Source: Paraburkholderia ribeironis
GTDB taxonomy: Bacteria > Pseudomonadota > Gammaproteobacteria > Burkholderiales > Burkholderiaceae
Length of the DNA stretch: 64,000 bases
Assembly: GCF_900019265.1 (NCBI RefSeq)
Contig: NZ_CYGX02000048.1
Location: 23,252 to 87,251 of the forward strand
Direction: 5' to 3'
This document shows positions 17,803 through 27,363 of this stretch, one piece after another. The translations under genes and the position numbers were made by a program. The stretch's first letter is position 1. Each line of letters starts with the position of its first letter. Under the pieces are notes generated by a model. That model saw only the letters and a program-made list of their open reading frames with translations, had not been told where the DNA came from and did no database searches.

Positions 17803-18327
17803 ATGGTCATGACGTGCCTGAAAGAAAGGATTGTCGGCGCAATATTTTTTATGCTGAGCGGATTTGCATTCGCAGGCGGCCTTGACAACGATTTGCCCGA
17901 AGCGATGACGGTTGCGAACGTCGCGCCTCCGCCCATGGTGGTTGCTGCGCCCATTCCGGAACCGAAACGCTATGTGTACCGCTATGCAATGGAATATCAG
18001 TCGAATCAGGGTGGACAGTCTCATACGCAAATCGAGAACATCTATAGCGCGCAGGTAACCCATGAGTTCCTGGGTGGCACCGGCAAAGCCACTCCACCGC
18101 CCGCGGCGGCGCCTCAGCCCGCATCGCACTCTCTGCATCTGGGTCCGTCGACGGCACCGCAGCTCGCGCTCATCGACGTGGCGAATACGACTTTGACGCT
18201 CGGTGCGCAACCGCAGAGAAGGCTGTCGTTGACCGTCGACAATTGGGTCTTTTCTGCGACGGCACGCATTGCGATTCTGCATTCACACAGTACCGGGGCG
18301 ACGCTGAATGTCCGGCACCGCTTTTGA
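17803..18327 (+). CDS. Exported hypothetical protein
   Basis: A 174-residue protein with a signal peptide (ERIVGAIFFMLSGFAFA, cleavage near residue 24) and a Pro/Ala-rich middle (APPPMVVAAPIPEP, TPPPAAAPQP). The C-terminal half has beta-strand character, ending NVRHRF. Two ATGs, 17803 and 17809, follow GGAG; either may be used. It is unrecognised and probably periplasmic or envelope associated. Confidence 0.6.
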   Translation: MVMTCLKERIVGAIFFMLSGFAFAGGLDNDLPEAMTVANVAPPPMVVAAPIPEPKRYVYRYAMEYQSNQGGQSHTQIENIYSAQVTHEFLGGTGKATPPPAAAPQPASHSLHLGPSTAPQLALIDVANTTLTLGAQPQRRLSLTVDNWVFSATARIAILHSHSTGATLNVRHRF

Positions 18328-18389
18328 TCGAAGCATGCGGGATACGTGGATAACGCTCGATAGCCAACCTCGGGATGCGCGAAGTCCTG

Positions 18390-18414
18390 CCGCGTCGGGA
18401 TGAGACCGACGCGG
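18390..18414. terminator. GC-rich hairpin between convergent genes
   Basis: CCGCGTCGG (18390-18398) pairs with CCGACGCGG (18406-18414) over a 7-nt loop. It lies between two convergent genes and could end both transcripts, but no T run follows on either strand. Confidence 0.4.
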
Positions 18415-18450
18415 TATCGCCTACGTCGAAGTCATAAAAGCAACGTCGCG

Positions 18451-18861
18451 CTATCCGATCGATGTCGCGAACCGTGGCTCAATGGTAGTTACATCCTTCT
18501 TTCGCACTTTCAATCTGTTCGTCACCGCCCTGACTCCGAGCACTGATCTCGCTGCGTTGCCAGCGCGCGAGATCTGCCAGGTCTCCGGTACCCACCCGGT
18601 GAGTGTGACGACGCCGTGGCTCGCCCGGATGTGAATCTCTGAATCATCCATCTCCGGTACGCGCCTCAACGCACGGCGAACGTCGCGAATGATCGAAGTA
18701 TCCGGCTTGGTTCCTGGCGGCGACGTCGAGACCGCCTCCATTTGCCCGGCTGCATCGGCCGGCGCACTCACACCTGTTTGCGCGTTCGCATAGGTCGCAC
18801 AACTCGCGATGGCCGCGACTAACATTGCGTCGATTATTCTGTTCGCACTGTTTTTGTTCAT
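18451..18861 (-). CDS. BON domain exported protein
   Basis: A 136-residue protein with an N-terminal signal peptide ending near ATYANA and one BON domain (about 68-125), recognisable by SIIRDVRRALRRVP, HGVVTLTGWVPE and GVRAVTNRLKV. BON domains bind phospholipid surfaces and occur in osmotically induced periplasmic proteins such as OsmY. AAGGAGG precedes the ATG at 18861. A paralogue lies at 29990-30349. Confidence 0.85.
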   Translation of the reverse strand: MNKNSANRIIDAMLVAAIASCATYANAQTGVSAPADAAGQMEAVSTSPPGTKPDTSIIRDVRRALRRVPEMDDSEIHIRASHGVVTLTGWVPETWQISRAGNAARSVLGVRAVTNRLKVRKKDVTTIEPRFATSIG

Positions 18862-19353
18862 GCTGCCTCCTTTGAGTTCTGTCAACCTGGCAGTGTAAAG
18901 ACGGACGAGTTGGGCGTGGCTCTATCGTTCATAACGCAGTTGACAGATTGTGTGTCACTTTCGTGAACTTGTCCCACACAGCATGGTTGTTGACGCACAG
19001 CCGCCTTGACGATCAATTGATTTGCGCCGTCCAGCTTCGAGATGTGTGATTTCATCGCGAGATGGAAGCGAGTCCGTCCTCCTTATCCCCGCGTCTTATA
19101 CAACTCCGTCAACGTGATAATACGCGGCGGCACAAGCGACGAATTATTTTTCACGCCTGATCCTTAACGAACGCACGTTCGACACCCCGACCACAATCGT
19201 GGCCGGCCGCAGTCATCAGTTCGCATTCGGCGCGAGCAGCCTCGACGTTGTTTCATCGCAGAGCACTACAACTGCTTACAAATCTCACAGTAAACCGGTG
19301 CACCGGTTGGTCGGATGCGACGTTCTTGGTGACACACATCAACGGAGCACGAC
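18862..19353. other. Divergent intergenic region
   Basis: These 492 bp lie between the BON gene and the glycine-zipper gene. A TTGACA at 18940 has no matching -10 at the usual distance. A 14-bp palindrome CGAACGCACGTTCG lies at 19168-19181. No gene is evident. Confidence 0.4.
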
Positions 19354-20049
19354 ATGAGCACCAATCTGACTTCAAGTTCGCCGCAGCGTGGTCGTATTCA
19401 TCCCCTGCTTGCGGGTGCGGCCGTGGCCGTCATAGTGGCCAGCGCCACGGGTATCGCGGCGATGACCGGCATTCTGCCAACGTCCCGAGCTGTCACAGCG
19501 CCTCCAACGCAAGTTGTACCTGCCGCCGCTCAGGTTGCGAGCGCGCCTGCAACGTCGTTGCAACCGAACGCCGAGCAACGCGTTGCACGGGACGAAGCGC
19601 CAGCCCAGCCGCGCGTCCATCATCACCGTAGCGCTCCTGTCGAGCAGGCTCCGAGGTACGGGAGCAACGGCGCATATCAGGACCCGGCGCAACCTGCGCC
19701 GAGACAGGTCGCCGCTGACCCGAACGCGGGCGAAGTGGTCGCAGTCAACACGGTCCAGGCACCCGAGCCGACGACGGGTCTCGGCGCGGTCGGCGGGGCG
19801 GTCGCAGGCGGGTTGCTGGGCAATCAGGTCGGTGGCGGACGGGGTCGCGTTCTGGCGACGATTGCTGGCGCGGTCGGCGGCGGCATTGCGGGCAACGGCA
19901 TCGAACACGCGGTGCGTAAGGCAACGACGTACGAGGTGCAGGTCAAAATGCAGGATGGCAGCTACCGCAATTTCAACTACTCGACGCAGCCGCAAGTCCA
20001 GGTCGGTCAGCGCGTCCATGTCTCCGGCGACTCATTGAGCGCGTCGTAA
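19354..20049 (+). CDS. Glycine-zipper 2TM domain envelope protein
   Basis: A 231-residue protein anchored by an N-terminal hydrophobic segment (LLAGAAVAVIVASATGIAAMTG, about 19-40), followed by a Pro/Ala/Gln-rich linker with a HHH tract. A glycine-zipper 2TM region (about 142-188, TGLGAVGGAVAGGLLGNQVGGG) and a small beta domain (TTYEVQVKMQDGSYRNF) complete the layout, as in SlyB/17-kDa antigen relatives. It is likely an inner-membrane or periplasmic envelope-integrity protein. GGAG before the ATG supports the start. Confidence 0.82.
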   Translation: MSTNLTSSSPQRGRIHPLLAGAAVAVIVASATGIAAMTGILPTSRAVTAPPTQVVPAAAQVASAPATSLQPNAEQRVARDEAPAQPRVHHHRSAPVEQAPRYGSNGAYQDPAQPAPRQVAADPNAGEVVAVNTVQAPEPTTGLGAVGGAVAGGLLGNQVGGGRGRVLATIAGAVGGGIAGNGIEHAVRKATTYEVQVKMQDGSYRNFNYSTQPQVQVGQRVHVSGDSLSAS

Positions 20050-20059
20050 TCCTGGTCGG

Positions 20060-20092
20060 AACCGGCAGTACCCACAGCGAGTGCTGCCGGTT
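20060..20092 (+). terminator. Hairpin after the glycine-zipper gene
   Basis: AACCGGCAG (20060-20068) pairs with CTGCCGGTT (20084-20092) and the stem can continue three more pairs inward, leaving a 9-nt loop. It is 11 bp after the stop codon. There is no T run, so termination may be weak or Rho assisted. Confidence 0.45.
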
Positions 20093-20311
20093 ACGGAATA
20101 GATGGGGAGTCGCTTGACGAGATGCCCTCTCTGGTGCGCGCCGCGCTCTGTGGTCTAGTCGGGCCAGAAAAGGCGAACACCTGGCGTAGCGCCGCTACCC
20201 GCTCGACGACCTGGTACTGCCTGAAACAAATGGACATGTCGTTTCAATGGCTTGCCACCTGAACAGGCGCTCTCGCGAGCCCGTTGCAAAAGGCTGCCCC
20301 ATGATCTTCTT

Positions 20312-22267
20312 TCAAGCTTCCCGATAGTTAAGCCAGACTTTCATGGGCCCACTTTCCCGGTTGTGCCATGCGAAGTACGGAATGGCGATCAGGGACACCG
20401 GCTGCGTCTGCGCCGCGCGAGCGCCATGCATGAGCCCGAACGGCCGATACGACGCGCCGGACCATGACGAATCGATTGCGAGCCGTTGAGCCGGGCCCGT
20501 CAGGACCACCACGCCGTTCAGCAACGTCGGATCCCACGAGGCTTGCACGTTCGACGGATCAATAAAAACTTCGTCCAGGTCAACGCCCTGTATATCGGCT
20601 TGCTCCGCGCAGTACAACACCGGACCTCGGCTCAGCGCAACCCGGCCACGGTTGTCCGGCACCTTCGGATGGCTTTGCCACACGCGAACATACATCGGAA
20701 GATCGAGACGTAGCGTGTCGCCGCGCCGCCAGTTCCGGCGAATCTCGACATAGCCGTCGGAGCTGATCGCCGCCTCGACGCGCTCTCCATTAACGGCAAC
20801 ATCGAAAGATGGGTCTTTCGTCGTTCCGGAAGACAGGTCTGCGGCCGCGTTAACCCACCCGGGAATCCGCAACTTCAGCGTGAACGCTGCATCCGTGTCC
20901 AGGTGGATCGTGATCACGCCGTCCCAGGGGTAACGCGTACGTTGGCTAACCCGGACAGTTTTTCCGGCCACGTCGATCGTCGCATCGCTGTCGATGTACA
21001 AATTGACGTATAGAGACTGCTCGTCTGTTCCATAAACGTAACCTGGCAATGAGGCAATCGTACGCGCGACGTTCGGTGGGCAACACGAGCATTCGTACCA
21101 TGACTTGCGCCGATGCGCACCGTCGTTTTCAAGAGGATTGACGTAATAGTAGGATTGTCCATCCAGCGACCAGCCAGGAAGCATGCCGTTGTACAGCGTC
21201 CACTCGAACAGGTCGACATAGCGCGCGTTGCCGGTTGCGGCAAACAACCGATGGCACCACATCATATTGCCGATTGCCGCGCAGGTTTCCGTGTATGCCT
21301 GGCCGTTGGGAAGCTCGTAATCGTTACCAATGGACTCGCCGTCATGACGCGAACCCACACCACCGGTGATGTACATGCGGTGGGCAGTCAGCCTGTCCCA
21401 GAGCATCTCCAGGCGCCGCAGCAGACTTGTATCGCCGGTTTCCAGATACAGGTCGGTAATGCCGCAGGCCATATACAGCGCCCGCACTGCGTGCCCCGAA
21501 AGCGATTCCAGGCGCTCGAATGGAACATCGTCCTGGAAATACGCGTCTCCGAAACGCCCGCCCTTCAGCAAGCCATGGCCGCGAGCTTCGATGAAGTACC
21601 GTGCCAGATCGAGGTAGCGTGACCGGCCTGTCGTGCGGGCCAGCTCGATCAACGCCATTTCGACCTCTTCGTGACCGTCGATCCCTTCCACCTTGTTTTC
21701 GGACGCCGGCCCGAAGCGCTGGCAGAGCATATCGGCGAATCGCGTAGCGACGTGCAGCAGGCGCGCGTTGCCTGTCGCGCGGTGGTGTGCAATTGCCGCC
21801 TGAATGAGATGTCCGCCGACATACATTTCGTGCAAATCGCGCAGGTTCGTCCACTTTTCCCGCGGTCGATCAACTGTGAAGTACGTGTCGATGTAGCCGT
21901 CATCCTCCTGGGCGCGCTCTATCAGACTGATACCTTCATCGATGCGCCTTTCGAGCTCGGCGTCGGGCCCCTTCGCAATGGCCCATGAAGCGGCTTCAAT
22001 CCATTTGTACAGATCGGAGTCGTTGAAGAACAGACCGGAGAACGTCCCTTCGTACTCCCCAAAAACCCGGCGGAAATTGTTCAATCGCCCAGTGGACTCC
22101 AGCAAATCCCATTGACCTAACAAGGTGTGCTTACTATTCAGTTCGCAACGATGCCCCCAGAAGGGTCCGCGCAAATCGACAGAAGCGACAGGAACCGGCC
22201 TGACTCTCGCGAAAGTGGACACGGAAAGGTCTACGACTACCGGACGGAGGGTAGGAGATTCGTTCAT
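20312..22267 (-). CDS. GH127 beta-L-arabinofuranosidase
   Basis: A 651-residue glycoside hydrolase with no signal peptide, so it acts in the cytoplasm on imported arabinosides. The HypBA1-type catalytic zinc site is visible: Glu327 and Cys329 in YTETCAAIGN, and Cys395-Cys396 in ECSCCPPN; the family uses the latter region's Cys as nucleophile. An (alpha/alpha)6 barrel covers about 30-440 and beta-sandwiches follow. The start is the ATG at 22267, 14 bp after the permease stop codon; the open frame extends further upstream into that gene. It is the last gene of the importer operon. GC is lower than in the flanking genes. Confidence 0.9.
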   Translation of the reverse strand: MNESPTLRPVVVDLSVSTFARVRPVPVASVDLRGPFWGHRCELNSKHTLLGQWDLLESTGRLNNFRRVFGEYEGTFSGLFFNDSDLYKWIEAASWAIAKGPDAELERRIDEGISLIERAQEDDGYIDTYFTVDRPREKWTNLRDLHEMYVGGHLIQAAIAHHRATGNARLLHVATRFADMLCQRFGPASENKVEGIDGHEEVEMALIELARTTGRSRYLDLARYFIEARGHGLLKGGRFGDAYFQDDVPFERLESLSGHAVRALYMACGITDLYLETGDTSLLRRLEMLWDRLTAHRMYITGGVGSRHDGESIGNDYELPNGQAYTETCAAIGNMMWCHRLFAATGNARYVDLFEWTLYNGMLPGWSLDGQSYYYVNPLENDGAHRRKSWYECSCCPPNVARTIASLPGYVYGTDEQSLYVNLYIDSDATIDVAGKTVRVSQRTRYPWDGVITIHLDTDAAFTLKLRIPGWVNAAADLSSGTTKDPSFDVAVNGERVEAAISSDGYVEIRRNWRRGDTLRLDLPMYVRVWQSHPKVPDNRGRVALSRGPVLYCAEQADIQGVDLDEVFIDPSNVQASWDPTLLNGVVVLTGPAQRLAIDSSWSGASYRPFGLMHGARAAQTQPVSLIAIPYFAWHNRESGPMKVWLNYREA

Positions 22268-22281
22268 GGTTTTCCGATGAT

Positions 22282-23223
22282 TTACGCCTTGATCGCTCCC
22301 GCGATCATGCCATGGATGTAAAAGCGCTGAAGCAGCAGGAACAGCACCGCGCAGGGAAGAATCGAAATCGTTATGCCGGCTTGCATGAGCCCCCAGTCGA
22401 TGGCGCCCAACTGTCCACTCTGCGCATTGAGCAGCATGACCGGCAGCGTATAGTTTGTGGAATCGTTGATGAGGATAAGGGCTGCGAGCAGCTCGTTCCA
22501 TGATCCAAAGAATGCGAACAATCCCGCTGTGACGAGCCCCGGCAATACGAGTGGCAGCATGACCATGCGCAGCGACTGGAGCGAGTTGCATCCGTCGATG
22601 CGCGCCGCCTCTTCGATTTCACGCGGAACGGCATCAAACGAGTTTCGCATCATAAAAACGGCAAACGGCAACTGGAACGTCGTATACACCAGCGAAAGGC
22701 CGAACAGCGTGCCCTGGATATGCATCCAGCGCAGCAACACAAACAGCGGGTTCAGGATCGACTGAAAGGGAATCATCAATGTCGCAAGGATGATGACAAA
22801 GATCAGGTTGCGCCCTCGAAACCGGAAGCGGGAAAAGCCGTAACCACCAAGCGTCGACAAGACCAGCGTCATCGTGACCGTCATACCACTGACAGACGCA
22901 CTATTGCCCAGGTATCGCCAGATCCCTACGCCATAAGCGGCGAGGTTAAGGTAGTTTTCAAAGGACAGGTGTGACGGCAGATATTTCGGCGGAGATGCAT
23001 TGGCGTCCGCCGATGGGTAAAGCGACGTGAAAGCCGCCCATGCGATCGGAAACAGAAACACAAACATCAGTACGCTGCACGCCAGGTAATGAAGTGACGT
23101 CGCCACGCGCTTCCTGTGCTTCGCATAGACTTCGTTCTTATGCGCTTGCCGTTGCCCGATCACGACAGACGCCGGGTCGCCTGTTCCCAGATCCGTGCCA
23201 CTGGAATTCAGCACGTCATTCAT
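22282..23223 (-). CDS. Sugar ABC transporter permease, MalG/UgpE type
   Basis: A 313-residue inner-membrane permease with six predicted helices after a hydrophilic N-terminus of about 40 residues. The coupling EAA loop is EIEEAARIDGCNSLQSLRMVMLPL, typical of CUT1 carbohydrate importers. Its ATG overlaps the 3' end of the other permease gene by 8 bp, so the two are translationally coupled and should form a heterodimer. No ATP-binding subunit is encoded nearby; a shared MsmK/UgpC-type ATPase from elsewhere is expected. Confidence 0.92.
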   Translation of the reverse strand: MNDVLNSSGTDLGTGDPASVVIGQRQAHKNEVYAKHRKRVATSLHYLACSVLMFVFLFPIAWAAFTSLYPSADANASPPKYLPSHLSFENYLNLAAYGVGIWRYLGNSASVSGMTVTMTLVLSTLGGYGFSRFRFRGRNLIFVIILATLMIPFQSILNPLFVLLRWMHIQGTLFGLSLVYTTFQLPFAVFMMRNSFDAVPREIEEAARIDGCNSLQSLRMVMLPLVLPGLVTAGLFAFFGSWNELLAALILINDSTNYTLPVMLLNAQSGQLGAIDWGLMQAGITISILPCAVLFLLLQRFYIHGMIAGAIKA

Positions 23224-24157
23224 TGTCGTCTCGCAAGAGGAACATCTGAACCACGCTGAGGACCAACAGCACGATCAACAGCACGACAGACATGGCCGAC
23301 CCGTACCCCAGCTTGAAGTAGGTGAATGACGCACGGTAGATCCAGTGAACTACCGTGATCGTGCTGTTCATCGGACCGCCATGCGTCATTACGTAGAACT
23401 GCTCGAACGCGAGGTACGAGCCGATGACGCTCATGATGAGGGCCAGCGCAAAGGTACGCCGCATCAAGGGCACGGTGATGTACCGGTGCTGGGCGAACCA
23501 TCCGGCGCCATCGATGCAGGCGGCGTCGTACAGATCTTCAGGAATGGCCTGCATTCCTACCAGCAGGATCACCATCGTGAAGCCCGATGCCTTCCAGAGC
23601 ACCATGACGGTGATCGACGCCAGCGCGGAGTTCGCATCTCCCAACCATTGAACCGGCTGGTCAACAATCCCCAGCTGGATGAGTACTGCACTGAGGATGC
23701 CGACCTGGTCGTTGAACATCCACAGCCACAGCAAGCTGGCCGTGGTCATTCCGATTACGACGGGCAGGAAGTACGCGGTGCGAAATATACCGACCAGGCG
23801 ACCGGCTCGATTCACAAGCAACGCAAGAAAAAAAGCGAGGGCGAAAATCGACGGCGTGACGATCAGCGTGTATTTGGTGGTGAACCACAACGCGCTCCAG
23901 AACGATTCGTCTCGCAGGAGATCGACATAATTCGTCATCCCGGCGAATGTCGCCTTGCCCATCAGTGGCCATCGGTAAAGCGACATTCCCAGCGTCATCG
24001 CCAGAGGGACAATGAAGAACACAGTCGTGAAGATCACGCACGGCAACACGTACCAATAGCCCTGCCACGCGCGATCGGAGCCGCCACGTTGCATGCGTGC
24101 CCGGCGTGGCGGCAGCTCAGGTTGGCCGTGCGCTGGTGACTGAGTCAGGACCCTCAT
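23216..24157 (-). CDS. Sugar ABC transporter permease, MalF/UgpA type
   Basis: A permease of about 313 residues with six helices and the EAA loop EDLYDAACIDGAGWFAQHRYITVPLM. I chose the ATG at 24157 because the longer frame would run back into the binding-protein gene and AGGGG lies 9 nt before this ATG. It partners the MalG-type permease for uptake of arabinose-containing oligosaccharides, as inferred from the GH127 gene in the same operon. Confidence 0.9.
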   Translation of the reverse strand: MRVLTQSPAHGQPELPPRRARMQRGGSDRAWQGYWYVLPCVIFTTVFFIVPLAMTLGMSLYRWPLMGKATFAGMTNYVDLLRDESFWSALWFTTKYTLIVTPSIFALAFFLALLVNRAGRLVGIFRTAYFLPVVIGMTTASLLWLWMFNDQVGILSAVLIQLGIVDQPVQWLGDANSALASITVMVLWKASGFTMVILLVGMQAIPEDLYDAACIDGAGWFAQHRYITVPLMRRTFALALIMSVIGSYLAFEQFYVMTHGGPMNSTITVVHWIYRASFTYFKLGYGSAMSVVLLIVLLVLSVVQMFLLRDDNE

Positions 24158-24179
24158 TGCGAATTGCCCCTCGGTAGCG

Positions 24180-25421
24180 TTACTGACCAGAGAGAATCTG
24201 CGTGAAGCGCTGCTGAGCCGTGGCCACCGCCGCGTCAACCCCCTTGCCTTGCACCGCCTCCTGGATCATTGCCAGCCACGGGCCGTTTGGATCGTTGATC
24301 AACTGATTGAAATTCGCGCTGTATGGCGTGCGCCCTTTGGCCATCGCCGTGGAGGCGATTTCGTAGCGGGCGTCGAGCTTGCTGTAGTCGTTCGATGCAA
24401 GATCGGTGCGTACCGGAATGCTTCCGTTCCTAGCAAACTGGTCGATCTGCACCTGCTCGCTGAGGCACCATTTGATGAATTCCATCGCCTCTTTCTTGTG
24501 CTGCGAGCTGACGGGAATCGCAATCACGTCGCCGCCAGCGAAGCTGGACCAGTTGCCATCCTTGCCGGGCAGGTACGCGAGGCCAAAATCGAGCTCCGGA
24601 TGTTGCTTCTTCAGAAGGCCAATCGAAAACGCCCCGGACCCGACCATGCCGATCTTTCCTCCCATAAAGGCGCTAATGAAGTTCTCGCCGCCGTCCGTCT
24701 TTGCCCCGGTGGGCATGTAACCCGCTTGCCACATCCTCCGGTACATCGCCAGCGTCTCTTTCAGGGCTGCGTTGTCCAACGTTGCGCGCTTGCCGTCTTC
24801 AGACAGGACATCGCCTCCAGAAGCCCAGACGTACGGCATCAGCGTAAATATGTTGCAGCCGCCACAACTTCCGGAAAAATAAAAGCCTTTTACGCCGCCA
24901 CCGAGAGCCGTGATTTTCCGCGCGTCTTCCTCGAGTTGAGCCCAGTTTTTCGGCGGCTGATCAGGATTCAGTCCAGCCTTTCGGAAAAGGTTTTTGTTGT
25001 AGAGCAGCACAGAACTTTCCGCGCTGAAAGGCAGCGCGTAAATCTTGTTCTGGTATGTAGCCAGACGCATGTGCGACGGACTCAGGCTTTGGTAAAACGG
25101 AAGCTTCTTTGCCTCGTCGGTAATGTCGGTGAGTTGACCAGCCTGTGAAAATGCCGGTGTGAAGATCAGGTCGATGGCAACGACGTCTGGCGCTGCGCCG
25201 GCGGCAGATGCCGTGCCGAACTTCGTCACGAAATCGTCGGCCGGTATGATCGTCAAGTTCACCTTGGTCTGGTGATTGGCGTTCCAGGCCTTGACGACGG
25301 GCGTAACAAATCCGCTGTCGGGCGCGCGCACCCAGAACGAGATATCGTCCGCGTGCGCCTGATTTGCCACGAGTGCTGCCGCGCTCCCCAATGCAACGAA
25401 CCAGCGCTTGTATCGAACCAT
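24180..25421 (-). CDS. Extracellular sugar-binding protein, family 1
   Basis: A 413-residue periplasmic binding protein. The signal peptide (MVRYKRWFVALGSAAALVANQAHA) is cut after about residue 24, and the mature protein begins DDISFWVRAPDSG. The family-1 signature region (AGLNPDQPPKNWAQLEEDARK) and the lobes typical of CUT1 sugar binders are present. AGAGGAG before the ATG at 25421 fixes the start. It is the first gene of the leftward operon and diverges from the AraC gene across 228 bp. Confidence 0.9.
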   Translation of the reverse strand: MVRYKRWFVALGSAAALVANQAHADDISFWVRAPDSGFVTPVVKAWNANHQTKVNLTIIPADDFVTKFGTASAAGAAPDVVAIDLIFTPAFSQAGQLTDITDEAKKLPFYQSLSPSHMRLATYQNKIYALPFSAESSVLLYNKNLFRKAGLNPDQPPKNWAQLEEDARKITALGGGVKGFYFSGSCGGCNIFTLMPYVWASGGDVLSEDGKRATLDNAALKETLAMYRRMWQAGYMPTGAKTDGGENFISAFMGGKIGMVGSGAFSIGLLKKQHPELDFGLAYLPGKDGNWSSFAGGDVIAIPVSSQHKKEAMEFIKWCLSEQVQIDQFARNGSIPVRTDLASNDYSKLDARYEIASTAMAKGRTPYSANFNQLINDPNGPWLAMIQEAVQGKGVDAAVATAQQRFTQILSGQ

Positions 25422-25649
25422 GTTGTCTCCTCTGATCCAAAGCACGTTGCCAGGCGTCCGCACCGCTTCGTGAAGACGGTTCCGCGTCGTGGCACATGTA
25501 GATGTTCGTTAAGCAACATTGCTTCTTCTCTTTGTCCGTGAAGAGCATTCGAACAACGCGCTCAATGCACGGCAGCCAAAGATTGACATGTGGCGACGCC
25601 TGCCACAAGATGAAGAAACCCCATCAATACGTGCTAATTCCGACTTTTC

Positions 25650-26513
25650 ATGGACCCTTCTACATTTGAATGGTCGAGCCGGCTCGGACTCGAGGCAAGC
25701 AACGGCGGGCTCTTCGTCTCGCGTGGGGCGGGTGGCCATCCGTCACGGATCATCCCCTCGTATGAGCTGATTTACGTGAAGCACGGCACACTCCATCTTC
25801 ATGAACGCGGCGTCCCTTTCGAAGTGTCAGCGGGCGAAACACTGCTGCTTTGGCCCGGGCGCCAGCACGGAGGAACGGCTCCCTTCGCCCCTGGCCTTCA
25901 GTTCTATTGGGTACATTTCACGACGACCGAGCCTGAACGTCGTTTCGGTTCCGTTACGCAACGGCAACAAGAAGCGCCGCTGGAACCCGTGCTACGCGTT
26001 TCCCAACACGCGCGGATCGAACGGCCGGATCACCTCACGGGCCTTTTCCAGAGGCTACTGAACGACCAGGAAATATATGGCATTCAGCCGTGTCCGGACG
26101 CACTCACGATCCTTTTGATGCTGTGGGAAATTACCCGCTCTCATGATGCTAACGCCGGGGCGGACGGCGCGCCGCAACGTCTGGCAGCCAGTGCGGATCG
26201 CCTGATTCGCACGCATTTTCATCAAGCCGTTAGCGCCTCGTCCATTGCCCATCAACTTGGCTGCAATGCTGACTACCTGGGCCGGATTTTCCGGTCGGTT
26301 TACGGCAAAACCTTGACTGATGCCGTTCACGAACGGCGGATACTGTACGCCGCCACATTGATGGCGGACGGACATCTCACCATCGATCAGGTCGCGCGAC
26401 AATCCGGCTTCGAAGACAGCGGCTATTTCCGACGCATCTTCAAGCGCAGCAAAGGCATGACGCCAAACGCTTTTCGGCGTCTGCATCTGCGCTTACATGT
26501 GAATACGGCGTGA
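25650..26513 (+). CDS. AraC-family regulator of the arabinoside locus
   Basis: A 287-residue regulator with an N-terminal cupin-like sensor (about 30-110; HGTLHLHERG, LLLWPGRQHGG) and a C-terminal AraC HTH pair (about 182-280; SASSIAHQLGCNADYLGRIF and TIDQVARQSGFEDSGYFRRIFKRSKGMTP). It is transcribed divergently from the importer and GH127 operon and is its likely activator, with an arabinoside or L-arabinose as effector. No strong ribosome site precedes the ATG. Confidence 0.88.
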   Translation: MDPSTFEWSSRLGLEASNGGLFVSRGAGGHPSRIIPSYELIYVKHGTLHLHERGVPFEVSAGETLLLWPGRQHGGTAPFAPGLQFYWVHFTTTEPERRFGSVTQRQQEAPLEPVLRVSQHARIERPDHLTGLFQRLLNDQEIYGIQPCPDALTILLMLWEITRSHDANAGADGAPQRLAASADRLIRTHFHQAVSASSIAHQLGCNADYLGRIFRSVYGKTLTDAVHERRILYAATLMADGHLTIDQVARQSGFEDSGYFRRIFKRSKGMTPNAFRRLHLRLHVNTA

Positions 26514-26611
26514 TGTCTGCTACGCAGTCAACGCCAATTGCTATGGACGTCGCACGCCATAGTTAAGGAGTCGGGCAGCTGGGCTGTGGCGAAATATTGT
26601 GGTCAGCCGCC

Positions 26612-26643
26612 TGCCCGTCGCGTGCGAATGCGCGCGACGGGCA
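26612..26643. terminator. Strong hairpin between convergent araC-type and SDR genes
   Basis: TGCCCGTCGCG (26612-26622) pairs with CGCGACGGGCA (26633-26643); three more inner pairs (one G-T) leave a 4-nt loop. It lies between convergent genes and can serve both strands, though without T runs. Confidence 0.5.
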
Positions 26644-26658
26644 ACCACTCCCGCGCCG

Positions 26659-27363
26659 TCAGAGCGGCGCCGCGTCGTTCAGATAGACGCCCTCCGACAG
26701 CCCCGCCTTCACCTGCCGCGTGAACTCGTCGGTGGACACTTCCTCCGCGCCGGCCTCGATCGCGTCGTACGCCTCGCGCACGACGTCGGCCGGCGTCGCC
26801 TTCGGTACTTCCAGTCCGCGCGTCAGATCCGTGTCGATAAAGCCGGCATGTAGCCCGACGACCTGCGTGCGCTGCTCGCGCAGCGAATGGCGCAGGCCGT
26901 TGGTCAGCGCCCACGCGGCCGACTTCGACACGCCATAGGCCGACAGGATCGGCCGGTTCACCCAGCTCGCGACGGACAGCACGTTCAGGATCGCACCGCC
27001 CCCGTTGCCGGCGAGACTCCCCGCGAACGCCCGCGACATCGCCAGCATGCCGAACACGTTGGTTTCGAAGTGATCGCGCAACGCGTCGAGCGCGCCGTCG
27101 TCCGTCAGGCTGCCGAGCCGCGCGATGCCCGCGTTGTTGATCAGCAGCGTGACGTCGCGCGCCGCGTCGGCGGCTGCGGCGACGGCCGCCGGATCGGTCA
27201 CGTCGAGCTTCACGGGCACGACGCCCGGCAGCGTCACGCTGGCCGGATCACGTGCGCCCGCATAAACTTTCCGCGCCCCTCTTGCTAGCGCCTGCTTCGC
27301 GAACTCGAGGCCAAGCCCGCGGTTCGCGCCCGTCACAAAAACGACAGCACCTTCAATCTTCAT
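26659..27363 (-). CDS. Short-chain dehydrogenase/reductase
   Basis: A 234-residue SDR with the cofactor motif TGANRGLG (residues 11-18), NNAG, a catalytic Ser in LSVASW and YGVSK as the Tyr-x3-Lys pair. The short length and KIEGAVVFVTGANRGLG start fit the small SDR group often paired with TetR regulators. AAGGAAGG precedes the ATG at 27363. It diverges from the tetR gene. The substrate is unknown. Confidence 0.9.
   Translation of the reverse strand: MKIEGAVVFVTGANRGLGLEFAKQALARGARKVYAGARDPASVTLPGVVPVKLDVTDPAAVAAAADAARDVTLLINNAGIARLGSLTDDGALDALRDHFETNVFGMLAMSRAFAGSLAGNGGGAILNVLSVASWVNRPILSAYGVSKSAAWALTNGLRHSLREQRTQVVGLHAGFIDTDLTRGLEVPKATPADVVREAYDAIEAGAEEVSTDEFTRQVKAGLSEGVYLNDAAPL

Noticed and set aside
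19168..19181. CGAACGCACGTTCG resembling a Gram-positive LexA (Cheo) box
   Set aside because: Betaproteobacterial LexA is expected to use CTGT-N8-ACAG, and the neighbours are not SOS genes.
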